A stretch of DNA of 6,031 nucleotides from an uncultured Verrucomicrobiota bacterium (GCA_946534745.1 CAMNDA010000113.1:1-6031), one strand, 5' to 3'; numbered from the stretch's first letter, positions 1 through 5,983 are shown. Notes: generated from the sequence alone by a model not told the origin. Program-made: numbers and translations.

Positions 1-3000
1 GAGGCCGTCGCGCGGGATCGACGCGAAGTAGCCGCGGTAGGCCGCGTCGTTCACGCCCGCGAAGGAGAGCGTCGTCGTCACGTCGGCCGACGCGTCGGCG
101 TGGAGCGTGTAGACCGTCTCGGCGCGGAGCAGATTCTGCTCAACCGGCAGCGGGGGCGTCTCGCGGATGCCCTCGCCCTCGTCGCGCGCGACGAGGTAGC
201 TCATCTCGCAGAGATACTCCGGCAGGAGCGAGCGCGTCGTCTCGCTCGTGGGGTCCATGAGGAGGTAGGGGTCCGCCGGGTCGCCCGAATCGGCCGCGAC
301 GATCGCGTGGTTGAAGAAGGGCTGCGGCACCTGCGGGTCCTTGCGCGGGCCGACATTGATCAGCACCGGCCACGCGTCAATCCCCGCCATGCGGAGCATC
401 GCGACGAGCAGCGCGGCCTTGTCGCGGCACACGCCGTAGCGGTTGTCGAACGTGAGCGACACGTCGTGCGGCTCGTAGCCCGGCGCCTCGCTCTCCGCCA
501 TCGCGCCCATGTATCGAACCTCGCGCGAGACGAAGTCGAACAGCGCGCGGATCGCGGCCTCGCGCTGCACGCGAGGCAGGCGATCCGCGCGTGTCGACGC
601 GTCAGGGTTTTGAACGGCGACGGCGGTCTCCGCGTCCTCCGCGCGGAGTACTCCCCCGGCTTCGCCGTCGGGCTCCGCCTGGAGGACAAAGCGGAAGCCG
701 GGAACGAAGGCGGGCTTCGCACCGGCGGTCGAGGCGAGCGAATTGGCGAGCAAGCCGAGGAATCGGCAGCGCGCGTCCGAGGCAGCAAGGCGCAGAATAC
801 GGTCGGCGTTCCCGCGCGCTTCGCGGATGTCTTCCGGCGACGGTTTCTCCTCCGGCGTCGGGGATGCCGGTGGAAAGGCGGGTGGCAGCAGCCGGAAGCC
901 GCCGTCTCCGCCGCGGACGGCGTAGTAGACCGCGAGCGGGCATTCGATGCCGTTCGTCTCGACAACGGCGTCAAACGCCAGCCACAGCCCCGGATGGAGC
1001 CGCGCGGGAGAAGCCCCCGTCACGAACGCATACTTGCCGGGTTCCGACGGATCGAGCCACTCGCAGATCGTTCCCGTTTCCGTGTCCTGGACCGGAAGGC
1101 GCGAACGAACGCGAAATGTCCGACCATCGAGCGTGGCGGCGTTGAGCGCGACCATGTACCGGAGGCCGGCGACGGACTCGGGCGCCGGCGTTTCCGTGCA
1201 AATCCGGTCGAGCAGGGGCGCGGCGTCGCCCGTCCGGAGCGCTTCGAGCAGAACCGCGCCAAAACGATCGGAGGCGTCCGACCGCCACGGCGGCTCGAAG
1301 GACGGACCGGAGCCCAGGACGCCGGGGTCGCGCCCGACCCGTTCGACGTACGCCGGCCGGAACCGCCAGAGCGGCGGAACGACCATCGAGAACGCGTCGC
1401 CGTCGCGAACGACGAAGAATTCCATCTTCGGGCCGTTGTCCCACATCCAGGCGACGCAGGCGTAGATCCGGTCAAGACGGTTCGATTCGCCCGGCGCGAG
1501 GTCCGCGATGAGGATTTCCTCGTCGCGAAGAAGGGGACGGAAGCGGATTTGCGGAACGTCGTATTCCGATTCGCGGTCGCACATCGCCGCCGCGAAGAAG
1601 CGTCCGCCGAACGGAACCGGCCAGTCTCCGCCCCCCGCGAGCGAGTTCCGCCATGCCGGATCCACGAGCGCGGAAAACCGTTCGACCGACCCCGCGTCGA
1701 CGGCCCCGACGAGTTCCCGGCGGAACCGATCGAACTCTTTCGCAAACGCGGGATCGACGACCGAGAGGTCCGCCAGATCTGGATTGCGCGCAACGCCCGG
1801 AAGCACCAAGTCCTCAAAACCGAAATCGTCCGGCCACCGGGGTTTGAAACCGAGTTCGTTCGGCACGAACGGCGCGGCGCCGTTCAAGACCTTGTAGAAC
1901 GCCTCCCCCATCGGCCAACCGTCTTCGAGATCCTCGATGTCGAATTTGTCCCCGGCCTCCGTTAACGCGTTCGTGATCGCATCCCACGTCATCGCGTCGT
2001 GAAGCGCCGCGACGATCGGATCCGCGGAATCGGGCTCCGCGTTCCCCCCTTGGCCGCCGGTCGCGGAGTTCGTCGCGGACGCGACGAGCTCCGCGACCTT
2101 GAGGGCCATCGCGTCGTTCGTGGCCGCGAGGTGCGGGGCGCAGAGGCGGGCGTACCAGCGAGAGAGGGACTCCCAGTCGGGCGCGGTGGAGAGGAGCAGG
2201 CGCGCGGTGCAGTCGTAGGCGGGGGGCATGTCCGGCTCGGCGAAGTAGCGCGGCGTCTCGCCGGCGGTCCAGACTTCGGTGATCGTGCCGGCCTCCTCGT
2301 TCGTGGACGCGGCGTGCTCGAGCGAGACGGGGCCCGCGTCGCGGAACGCGCGGGAGCGCAGCGGCATCGACGCGGGGCCGGTGATGCGGACGCCCTGGAA
2401 GATGATCGGGCGGTCGCTCTCGAACGTAAGGTAGTCCGAGTAGACGCCCTCGCAGCGGGGGCGCCGCGTCTCGCGCCGCATCACGAGGGCCACCGAGTCG
2501 CCGACCTGCAGGCCGGGCAGCGCAAGCGTGAACGTCTTGTCGTTCGGGTCGTGGATGTTGCTCGCGAGCGAGCCCGTGTCGATCGCCTCGGCGAGATTGG
2601 CCGCCAGATCGATGTCACGCGCGACGCCGCCGGGGGAAAAGACGCGGGCGACGAGCACCGTCGTCGAGCCGTAGAAGTCATTGTTCCAGAACGAGAACGT
2701 CCGGTTGTTCTCGAGCCCGCGCTGCGTGAGGATCCTCGTGAGGGACGTCCATGTCGTCGTGTAGGTGCCGTTCGTCTCGTAACGCGTGCCCTCCCATTCG
2801 AAGAGCGAGACCTCGTCCGCGTCGGGATAGGCCTCCACCGTCGCGAGCTCCTTCCCGGCTTCGGCGACGTGGGGAAGAAGCATCTCCAGGGCGTCCGGGC
2901 GGTCCTCGACGAGACCGGTCCGTAGCATCCCGAGGACGCCCGCCAACGGGACGGCGACGCCATTCGGGGCGGAAACGGGCCCCTCGCGACAAACGGACTC

Positions 3001-3132
3001 TGCGTTCTCTGCGCTCTCTGCGTGAGAAACAACCTCCGGTCGGCTCCGCGTGGCGCAGGAGGACGTGAAGGCGGCCGCGAGGAGGGCGAGGACCGCGAAG
3101 GCGGGGACGAAGTCTCGGCGTGTTGCGTTCAT
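1..3132 (-). CDS. Partial DUF3857/transglutaminase-like lipoprotein with a large internal insertion
   Basis: The minus-strand frame from ATG 3132-3130 is open for 1044 codons and runs off the left edge, so the C-terminus is missing. Seen: a signal peptide (residues 1-25) with TSSC ahead of Cys26, which fits a permissive lipobox; a low-complexity HAESAENAES linker (37-46); a DUF3857-like region (about 97-300), starting near AYPDADEV and including a GLQVGDSV motif; and an RWYARL segment around Trp326. A transglutaminase-like core follows at about 850-965: DFVSREVRY, then YGVCRDKA with Cys902, NHAIV with His942 and MDPTSE with Asp960, a plausible catalytic triad. Known of the family: DUF3857 usually lies just before the transglutaminase core in envelope proteins of unclear substrate. 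Here residues about 356-845 separate them. Inferred role: an envelope-anchored peptidase or crosslinking-type enzyme, function unproven. The start is chosen for the signal peptide; no Shine-Dalgarno is visible. No link to the divergent B12-controlled genes is evident. Confidence 0.9.
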   Translation of the reverse strand, partial: MNATRRDFVPAFAVLALLAAAFTSSCATRSRPEVVSHAESAENAESVCREGPVSAPNGVAVPLAGVLGMLRTGLVEDRPDALEMLLPHVAEAGKELATVEAYPDADEVSLFEWEGTRYETNGTYTTTWTSLTRILTQRGLENNRTFSFWNNDFYGSTTVLVARVFSPGGVARDIDLAANLAEAIDTGSLASNIHDPNDKTFTLALPGLQVGDSVALVMRRETRRPRCEGVYSDYLTFESDRPIIFQGVRITGPASMPLRSRAFRDAGPVSLEHAASTNEEAGTITEVWTAGETPRYFAEPDMPPAYDCTARLLLSTAPDWESLSRWYARLCAPHLAATNDAMALKVAELVASATNSATGGQGGNAEPDSADPIVAALHDAMTWDAITNALTEAGDKFDIEDLEDGWPMGEAFYKVLNGAAPFVPNELGFKPRWPDDFGFEDLVLPGVARNPDLADLSVVDPAFAKEFDRFRRELVGAVDAGSVERFSALVDPAWRNSLAGGGDWPVPFGGRFFAAAMCDRESEYDVPQIRFRPLLRDEEILIADLAPGESNRLDRIYACVAWMWDNGPKMEFFVVRDGDAFSMVVPPLWRFRPAYVERVGRDPGVLGSGPSFEPPWRSDASDRFGAVLLEALRTGDAAPLLDRICTETPAPESVAGLRYMVALNAATLDGRTFRVRSRLPVQDTETGTICEWLDPSEPGKYAFVTGASPARLHPGLWLAFDAVVETNGIECPLAVYYAVRGGDGGFRLLPPAFPPASPTPEEKPSPEDIREARGNADRILRLAASDARCRFLGLLANSLASTAGAKPAFVPGFRFVLQAEPDGEAGGVLRAEDAETAVAVQNPDASTRADRLPRVQREAAIRALFDFVSREVRYMGAMAESEAPGYEPHDVSLTFDNRYGVCRDKAALLVAMLRMAGIDAWPVLINVGPRKDPQVPQPFFNHAIVAADSGDPADPYLLMDPTSETTRSLLPEYLCEMSYLVARDEGEGIRETPPLPVEQNLLRAETVYTLHADASADVTTTLSFAGVNDAAYRGYFASIPRDGL
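598..2067 (-). other. Compositionally distinct segment inserted between DUF3857 and transglutaminase parts
   Basis: This stretch encodes residues about 356-845 of the minus-strand lipoprotein, in frame. Its codon choice differs from both flanks: by hand count it has about 17 GAA codons, while the flanking parts have about 3 GAA and use GAG almost throughout. TTT (about 8 against 1) and GTT are also enriched. The protein before it ends in a family-typical stretch (RWY...VAELVASATN), and the protein after it resumes with AAIRALFDFVSREVRYMG, which normally follows directly. An 8-bp direct repeat GATCCGCG occurs near both boundaries (582-589 and 2019-2026), but this could be chance in GC-rich DNA. 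The inserted protein is not recognised; it has aromatic-rich patches such as VAWMWDNGPKMEFFVV and a proline-rich linker (PPAFPPASPTPEEKPSP). Boundaries are approximate. Confidence 0.6.
644..687 (-). repeat. Possible degenerate copy of the GC-rich palindromic element
   Basis: On the minus strand this stretch starts with GTCCTCC and ends with GCCGGGGGAGTACTCCG. The translated element at 5170-5233 starts with GTCCTCT and ends with the same motif carrying one extra G. Both contain the 10-bp palindrome GGAGTACTCC (645-654 here, 5223-5232 there). Here it is read in frame as part of the mosaic segment of the lipoprotein (QAEPDGEAGGVLRAED). The central double hairpin of the other copy is not preserved, so kinship is tentative. 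Confidence 0.35.
2998..3024 (-). repeat. Three-unit 9-bp tandem repeat (CTCTGCGNN), translated in the lipoprotein linker
   Basis: Three consecutive units are visible on the plus strand: CTCTGCGTT (2998-3006), CTCTGCGCT (3007-3015) and CTCTGCGTG (3016-3024). On the coding minus strand they give an Ala-Glu-x periodicity (HAE-SAE-NAE) at residues 37-45, just after the lipobox cysteine. From memory, CTCTGCG tandem arrays of this kind are common as intergenic repeats in many bacterial genomes; here the array is inside a gene, in frame, in a region that should tolerate low complexity. Confidence 0.7.
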
Positions 3133-3138
3133 AGCCCC

Positions 3139-3167
3139 ATTCTACCAGACCGCTGGATCCCCCGCAA
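3139..3167 (-). promoter_or_regulatory. Putative sigma70-type promoter for the lipoprotein gene
   Basis: Reading the minus strand, TTGCGG (3167-3162) and TAGAAT (3144-3139) are separated by 17 bp. Only six bases (GGGGCT) lie between the -10 box and the ATG at 3132, so transcription would start at or next to the start codon and the mRNA would be leaderless. This agrees with the lack of a convincing ribosome-binding site. The elements closely resemble those of the rightward promoter. Confidence 0.5.
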
Positions 3168-3174
3168 CGCACGC

Positions 3175-3204
3175 TTGCGAAATCGGGCCGGGTTCGCGTA
3201 GAAT
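3175..3204 (+). promoter_or_regulatory. Putative sigma70-type promoter for the riboswitch-controlled operon
   Basis: TTGCGA (3175-3180) and TAGAAT (3199-3204) are separated by 18 bp. Transcription would start near 3211, a few bases ahead of the cobalamin riboswitch, which is where the promoter of that transcript has to be. The -35 boxes of this and the leftward promoter are only 7 bp apart, so a regulator or polymerase bound at one could affect the other. Confidence 0.55.
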
Positions 3205-3215
3205 CCGGCCGCTCA

Positions 3216-3393
3216 AGCCACGACGGAGGGGTTCCGCCCCCCGGCAAACGGAATCCCGTGAGATTCGGGAGCTGTTGCGCAACCGTGAGCTTCCGCATGC
3301 GACGGCCGTCGCGCCACCCCGGACGAGGTTCTCCGCCTCGCGAGGGGGAAGGCCTGGCCGGAGCCTCCAGGGGGCGAGCCGGAAGACGTGCCG
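3216..3393 (+). promoter_or_regulatory. Cobalamin (vitamin B12) riboswitch aptamer
   Basis: Conserved blocks of the cobalamin aptamer occur in the right order and spacing. The core GGAATCCCGTGAGATTCGGG (3250-3269) is followed by AGCTGTTGCGCAACCGTGAG, matching the GGAAUCC-GUG-GA-UC-GGAGCUG-GCGCA-C-GU-AG pattern of the E. coli btuB leader. Next comes a GCCACCCC...GGGGGAAGGC arm (3312-3352), and finally GAGCCGGAAGACGTGCC (3376-3392), the equivalent of AAGCCCGAAGACCUGCC. CACG (3219-3222) can pair with CGTG (3387-3390) to close P1. The long peripheral arm fits the class I (adenosylcobalamin-type) architecture. Known of the family: it lowers expression of downstream B12 uptake or B12-sparing genes when cobalamin is plentiful. 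It should therefore control the two plus-strand genes downstream. Exact ends are estimated. Confidence 0.93.
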
Positions 3394-3428
3394 GGGGGAA
3401 GGGCAAGAAGGCAACCCCGCCCTCCCCC
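3393..3428 (+). promoter_or_regulatory. GC-rich hairpin just after the aptamer, possible expression platform
   Basis: GGGGG (3394-3398) pairs with CCCCC (3424-3428), A3399 is bulged, and AGGGC (3400-3404) pairs with GCCCT (3419-3423), leaving a 14-nt loop. The stem starts directly at the 3' edge of the aptamer, so its G-run could compete with the aptamer's closing stem. No U-tract follows, so it is not a classical intrinsic terminator; it may act by pausing, by Rho, or by altering access to the ribosome-binding site about 25 bp downstream. Its role is inferred from position only. Confidence 0.45.
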
Positions 3429-3444
3429 GCCCCTTCGCCCGCTG

Positions 3445-3465
3445 GTCGCAAAGGAACGACAAATG
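3445..3465 (+). promoter_or_regulatory. Ribosome-binding site presented in a small stem-loop, deciding the start at 3463
   Basis: AAAGGA (3450-3455) lies 7 bp before ATG 3463 and defines that start. GTCG (3445-3448) and CGAC (3457-3460) can form a 4-bp stem with the Shine-Dalgarno sequence in its loop. An upstream in-frame ATG at 3388 falls inside the aptamer and has no signal peptide after it, so it is not the start. Confidence 0.7.
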
Positions 3466-5169
3466 AAGATCCCCGCTGCCGCGCTCGCCGCGGCGTTCGC
3501 GCCGTGCCTCGCGCACGCGCTCTCCTTCGACGACGTCCGCTTCTGGGTCGGCGAGGGGACGAACCGCATGGTCGTCGTGATCGACTGGAACGTCCCGGAC
3601 GCGCCTTCGTCGCTCGCCTGGGGCTATCGCTGGAACGGTGCCGCGCCCGCGATGGCCCGCGCGATCTCCGACATCGCCCGCGAGGACAACCGCCTGCGCT
3701 ACTTCTCCTCGCAGTCGCAGTGGGGCACGTCGGTCGACGGCTTCGGCTACGACCGAGCCGACGTCGCGGCGTCGTTCGACCTCGCGTCGGAGACGGCGAC
3801 GGACTCCTCCGCCCTCTTCGGCGCCTACGCGGGGCCCTACTACTGGGCGCAGTCGCCCGGGACGGGGGCCGACTTCGCGTCCGTCACCTGGACCTACGGC
3901 GCCGGCGTCGACGCCGACCTCGCGACGGACGGCGGCTGGTACTGCCTCAAGCGCACGAACTGGGAGACGTGGGAGTCGTCGGAGCCCGTCGCGGAGCCCG
4001 TCCCCGCCGAGTCGCCCTACGCGTGGCGCGTCGTCGCGGCGGACGTCGCCCCGGGAGGAGCCTACGGCGATCCGGCCAACGCGCTCGGCGCCCCTTCGAG
4101 GACGGTGCCGGGGTGGAACGGCCCCGACTACCCCGCCACGCCCGCGGCGCCCGCGTGGGGAGGCGGGCGGCTCGTCTCGCTCGACTCCGCGCGCGAGGAC
4201 GACGGCGCCTGCGGCTCGATCACGGTCGAGTTCGACCACCCGGTCGCCGACGATCCCCGCAACCCCTTCGGCCTCGACTTCATCGTGTTCGGAAACGCGC
4301 TCCACACGCTTGGCGGGGGATCTTCCTTCACCGGCGTCGGCGACCCCGCCACGGTCGTCTTCAGCACAGGATCGGTCGCCGCCGAGCGCGGGCTCGTCGA
4401 GGCGAGCGCGGACGGAACGAACTGGTTCGCCTTCGCGGACGGCCCCTACGCCGACGACTTCGCTCCGACGATGAGCCGCCTCTACGATCCGGAGGATCCG
4501 GACCTGTCCCTCTTCGGCTCCTCCGCCATCACGAACAAGTGGTGGGGCGCGCCGTCCGACGCCACGCGCCCGGTCGACCCCTCGCTCTCGGGCGCCGACT
4601 TCAAGGGCCGGTCGCTCGCCGACTACGCGCGCCTCTACGACGGCTCCGCCGGCGGCACGGGCTTCGACATCTCCGCGTTCGACCTTCCCCGCGACGCGCT
4701 CGGGCGCAAGTTCATCCGCTTCGTGCGGATCACGACGCTCGATCCCGACGCGAGCACCGAGGTCGACGCCGTCGCGGACGTCGCCCCGGCTCCGTCGTTC
4801 CGCAACTGGGTCGACAGGAACGTCGCGTTCGAGGAGCGACCCGGCTTCGCGAAGGACGCGGTCTGCGCGAACGGCGAGCCGGCGTTCGTGAACGCCGCGC
4901 TCGGCCTCGCGCCGGACGCCCCCGCTCCCGCCGCCTGGGCGATCGAGGGCTTCGACCCCGCCACGCGCACGCTCGCCGCCCCGCTCGCGCCGCTGGCAAG
5001 CGACCTCGTCCGCCTGCGCGCCTCCACGAACCTCGCGGCCTCCGCGTGGTCCGTCTCGGTTCCGCTCTGGACCGGCACCAACGCGCTCGGCCGCCCGCTG
5101 CTGCGCGCGCAGGACCCCGCCACGGCGGATTCCCCCGCCGCCTTCTTCCGACTGGAGCTGCATGAGTAG
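3463..5169 (+). CDS. B12-riboswitch-controlled secreted surface protein
   Basis: The 568-residue product starts with a Sec signal peptide (KIPAAALAAAFAPCLAHA, likely cleaved after Ala19), so it is exported. Domain 1 (about 22-165) opens with VRFWVGEGTNRMVVVIDWN, followed by LAWGYRWNG (51-59), an acidic/basic helix-like stretch and VDGFGYD (91-97), and ends in an aromatic YYW...TWTY region. From memory, this pattern recurs in secreted proteins of PVC and Bacteroidota bacteria, some beside cobalamin riboswitches. Domain 2 (about 185-440) has ALGAPSR, ITVEFDHPV, NPFGLDFIVFGNA, VEASADGTNWFAF and a final FVRITTLDP..TEVDAV; it resembles beta-sandwich surface proteins. The C-terminal part (441-568) ends in FFRLELHE without an LPXTG, PEP-CTERM or membrane anchor. 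Riboswitch control suggests a role in B12 capture or delivery, but no cobalamin-binding residues can be named. It overlaps the next gene by 8 bp. Confidence 0.9.
   Translation: MKIPAAALAAAFAPCLAHALSFDDVRFWVGEGTNRMVVVIDWNVPDAPSSLAWGYRWNGAAPAMARAISDIAREDNRLRYFSSQSQWGTSVDGFGYDRADVAASFDLASETATDSSALFGAYAGPYYWAQSPGTGADFASVTWTYGAGVDADLATDGGWYCLKRTNWETWESSEPVAEPVPAESPYAWRVVAADVAPGGAYGDPANALGAPSRTVPGWNGPDYPATPAAPAWGGGRLVSLDSAREDDGACGSITVEFDHPVADDPRNPFGLDFIVFGNALHTLGGGSSFTGVGDPATVVFSTGSVAAERGLVEASADGTNWFAFADGPYADDFAPTMSRLYDPEDPDLSLFGSSAITNKWWGAPSDATRPVDPSLSGADFKGRSLADYARLYDGSAGGTGFDISAFDLPRDALGRKFIRFVRITTLDPDASTEVDAVADVAPAPSFRNWVDRNVAFEERPGFAKDAVCANGEPAFVNAALGLAPDAPAPAAWAIEGFDPATRTLAAPLAPLASDLVRLRASTNLAASAWSVSVPLWTGTNALGRPLLRAQDPATADSPAAFFRLELHE
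5154..5164 (+). promoter_or_regulatory. Ribosome-binding site and overlapping start of the prepilin gene
   Basis: GGAG (5154-5157) lies 4 bp before ATG 5162, inside the last codons of the preceding gene, whose stop is TAG 5167-5169. The 8-bp overlap in a different frame suggests translational coupling. No other ATG or GTG in frame lies between 5162 and the prepilin cleavage site, so this start stands even though it gives an unusually long leader. Confidence 0.65.
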
Positions 5170-5983
5170 TCCTCTCGCCAGTCTGCCCCCCTCCGAGAGG
5201 GGGGCGGCGCGGAGCGCCGGGGGGAGTACTCCGTGCGGCGGCCTTCCGCGCAGGTCCGGCTTCACCCTCGTCGAGCTGCTCGTCGCGATCGCCGTCGTCG
5301 GCATCCTCGCGGCGCTGCTCTTCCCGGCGCTCGAGCGGAGCCGCGACGCGGCGCGCACCGCCGCATGCGCGTCGAACCTGCGGCAGCTCGCGGCGGCGGC
5401 GCTCTCCTACGCGGGCGAGCACCGCGGGCAGTTCCCGTGGGGCATGCGGATCGAGGGCGGCGAGATGGCGTGCTGGGACTTCGTCGTCGGTGCGGACGGC
5501 GCCGCGCGGCCGGGCCTGATCTGGGACCACGTCCCGGGCGAGGACGCCAGGCGCGTCCTGCAGTGCCCCGCCTTCCTCGGCGGCGCCGCCAACTGGAGCG
5601 GCGACCCGTTCACCGGCTACAACTACAACTGCAGCTACGTCGGCAAGGTCGAGGGCGACCCCGGCGCGCGCGCCGCGCCGGCACTCCTCTCGCAGGTCGA
5701 GGACCCCGCGCGCACCGCGCTCTTCGGCGACGGCCAGTACGCCGGCGGCGCCAACAAGTTCATGCGCGCGCCGGTGCGCGAGAAGGCCTTCGACGGCTCC
5801 GGCACCGGCGTCCGCGAGGCCGGCACGCAGGGCTTCCGCCACCGCGGCCGCACCAACGTCGCCTTCTGCGACGGCCACGTCGAGGCCCTCTCCAAACCCT
5901 ACCGCAAGGGCGGCGAGGGATTCGTCTCCGACGGCTGCGGTTTCCTTTCGCCGGACAACTCGCTATACTCCCTTGTTAAGTAG
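5162..5983 (+). CDS. DUF1559-like prepilin / type II pseudopilin with an H-X9-DG motif
   Basis: The 273-residue product has the type IV/II prepilin signature SG|FTLVELLVAIAVVGILAALLFPAL: predicted cleavage after Gly33, Phe34 as the methylated first residue, Glu38 as the +5 glutamate, and a hydrophobic helix to about residue 57. ACASNLRQLAAAALSYAGEHRGQFP follows, typical of the DUF1559-like families, and the C-terminal part has HRGRTNVAFCDG, an exact H-X9-DG motif (His227 to Asp237-Gly238). Such proteins are processed by prepilin peptidase at the inner membrane and are built into a pseudopilus or remain as envelope proteins; they are abundant in PVC bacteria, mostly with unknown function. The 33-residue leader is long compared with the usual 6-20 or so and is mostly encoded by a palindromic repeat element. 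Overlap with the upstream gene places it under the same B12 riboswitch, an unusual setting for a pseudopilin. No assembly ATPase or prepilin peptidase lies in the window. Confidence 0.92.
   Translation: MSSPLASLPPSERGAARSAGGSTPCGGLPRRSGFTLVELLVAIAVVGILAALLFPALERSRDAARTAACASNLRQLAAAALSYAGEHRGQFPWGMRIEGGEMACWDFVVGADGAARPGLIWDHVPGEDARRVLQCPAFLGGAANWSGDPFTGYNYNCSYVGKVEGDPGARAAPALLSQVEDPARTALFGDGQYAGGANKFMRAPVREKAFDGSGTGVREAGTQGFRHRGRTNVAFCDGHVEALSKPYRKGGEGFVSDGCGFLSPDNSLYSLVK
5170..5233 (+). repeat. Translated GC-rich double-hairpin (REP-like) element in the prepilin leader
   Basis: Two adjacent perfect hairpins are visible: CCCCCCTC (5186-5193) with GAGGGGGG (5197-5204), and CGGCGC (5205-5210) with GCGCCG (5214-5219), each with a 3-nt loop. 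They are followed by GGAGTACTCC (5223-5232), itself a palindrome. The stretch is read in frame as residues about 4-24 of the prepilin (PLASLPPSERGAARSAGGSTP), all upstream of the predicted cleavage site, so it is removed from the mature protein. The structure looks like a dispersed intergenic repeat that has been captured as coding sequence. Confidence 0.65.

Noticed and set aside
100..1965. 621-codon open frame on the plus strand
   Set aside because: It is in exact antisense register to the minus-strand lipoprotein gene and ends only where that gene uses a rare TTA codon. It is arginine-rich and has no recognisable domain.
2481..3032. 183-codon minus-strand frame starting MFLTQRAQRTQS
   Set aside because: Its N-terminus is the 9-bp tandem repeat read in another frame, a common source of spurious gene calls, and it overlaps the signal-peptide-bearing frame.
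3393..3435. Classical Rho-independent terminator in the operon leader
   Set aside because: A stem is present, but only two T residues follow within a C-rich run, so it does not meet the U-tract requirement; it is kept only as a possible expression-platform hairpin.
3388..3462. Upstream in-frame ATG extending the secreted protein by 25 residues
   Set aside because: It lies in the riboswitch 3' strand, adds an Arg/Pro-rich stretch ahead of a clean signal peptide, and has no ribosome-binding site, unlike ATG 3463.
3258..5165. 635-codon open frame on the plus strand
   Set aside because: It starts inside the cobalamin aptamer and reads the secreted-protein gene in the wrong frame; the product is almost entirely Arg, Gly and Pro.
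5186..5232. CRISPR-like repeat or insertion-sequence terminus
   Set aside because: There is no spaced array and no transposase gene nearby. The local structure is two short hairpins, more like a REP-type element.
3142..5358. 738-codon open frame on the minus strand
   Set aside because: It is antisense to the secreted protein and the prepilin leader, has Arg/Gly/Ala-rich composition without motifs, and covers the riboswitch. A GC-rich shadow frame.
4730..5878. 382-codon open frame on the minus strand
   Set aside because: It is antisense to both plus-strand genes and low in complexity; the plus-strand frames have signal peptide and prepilin signatures.
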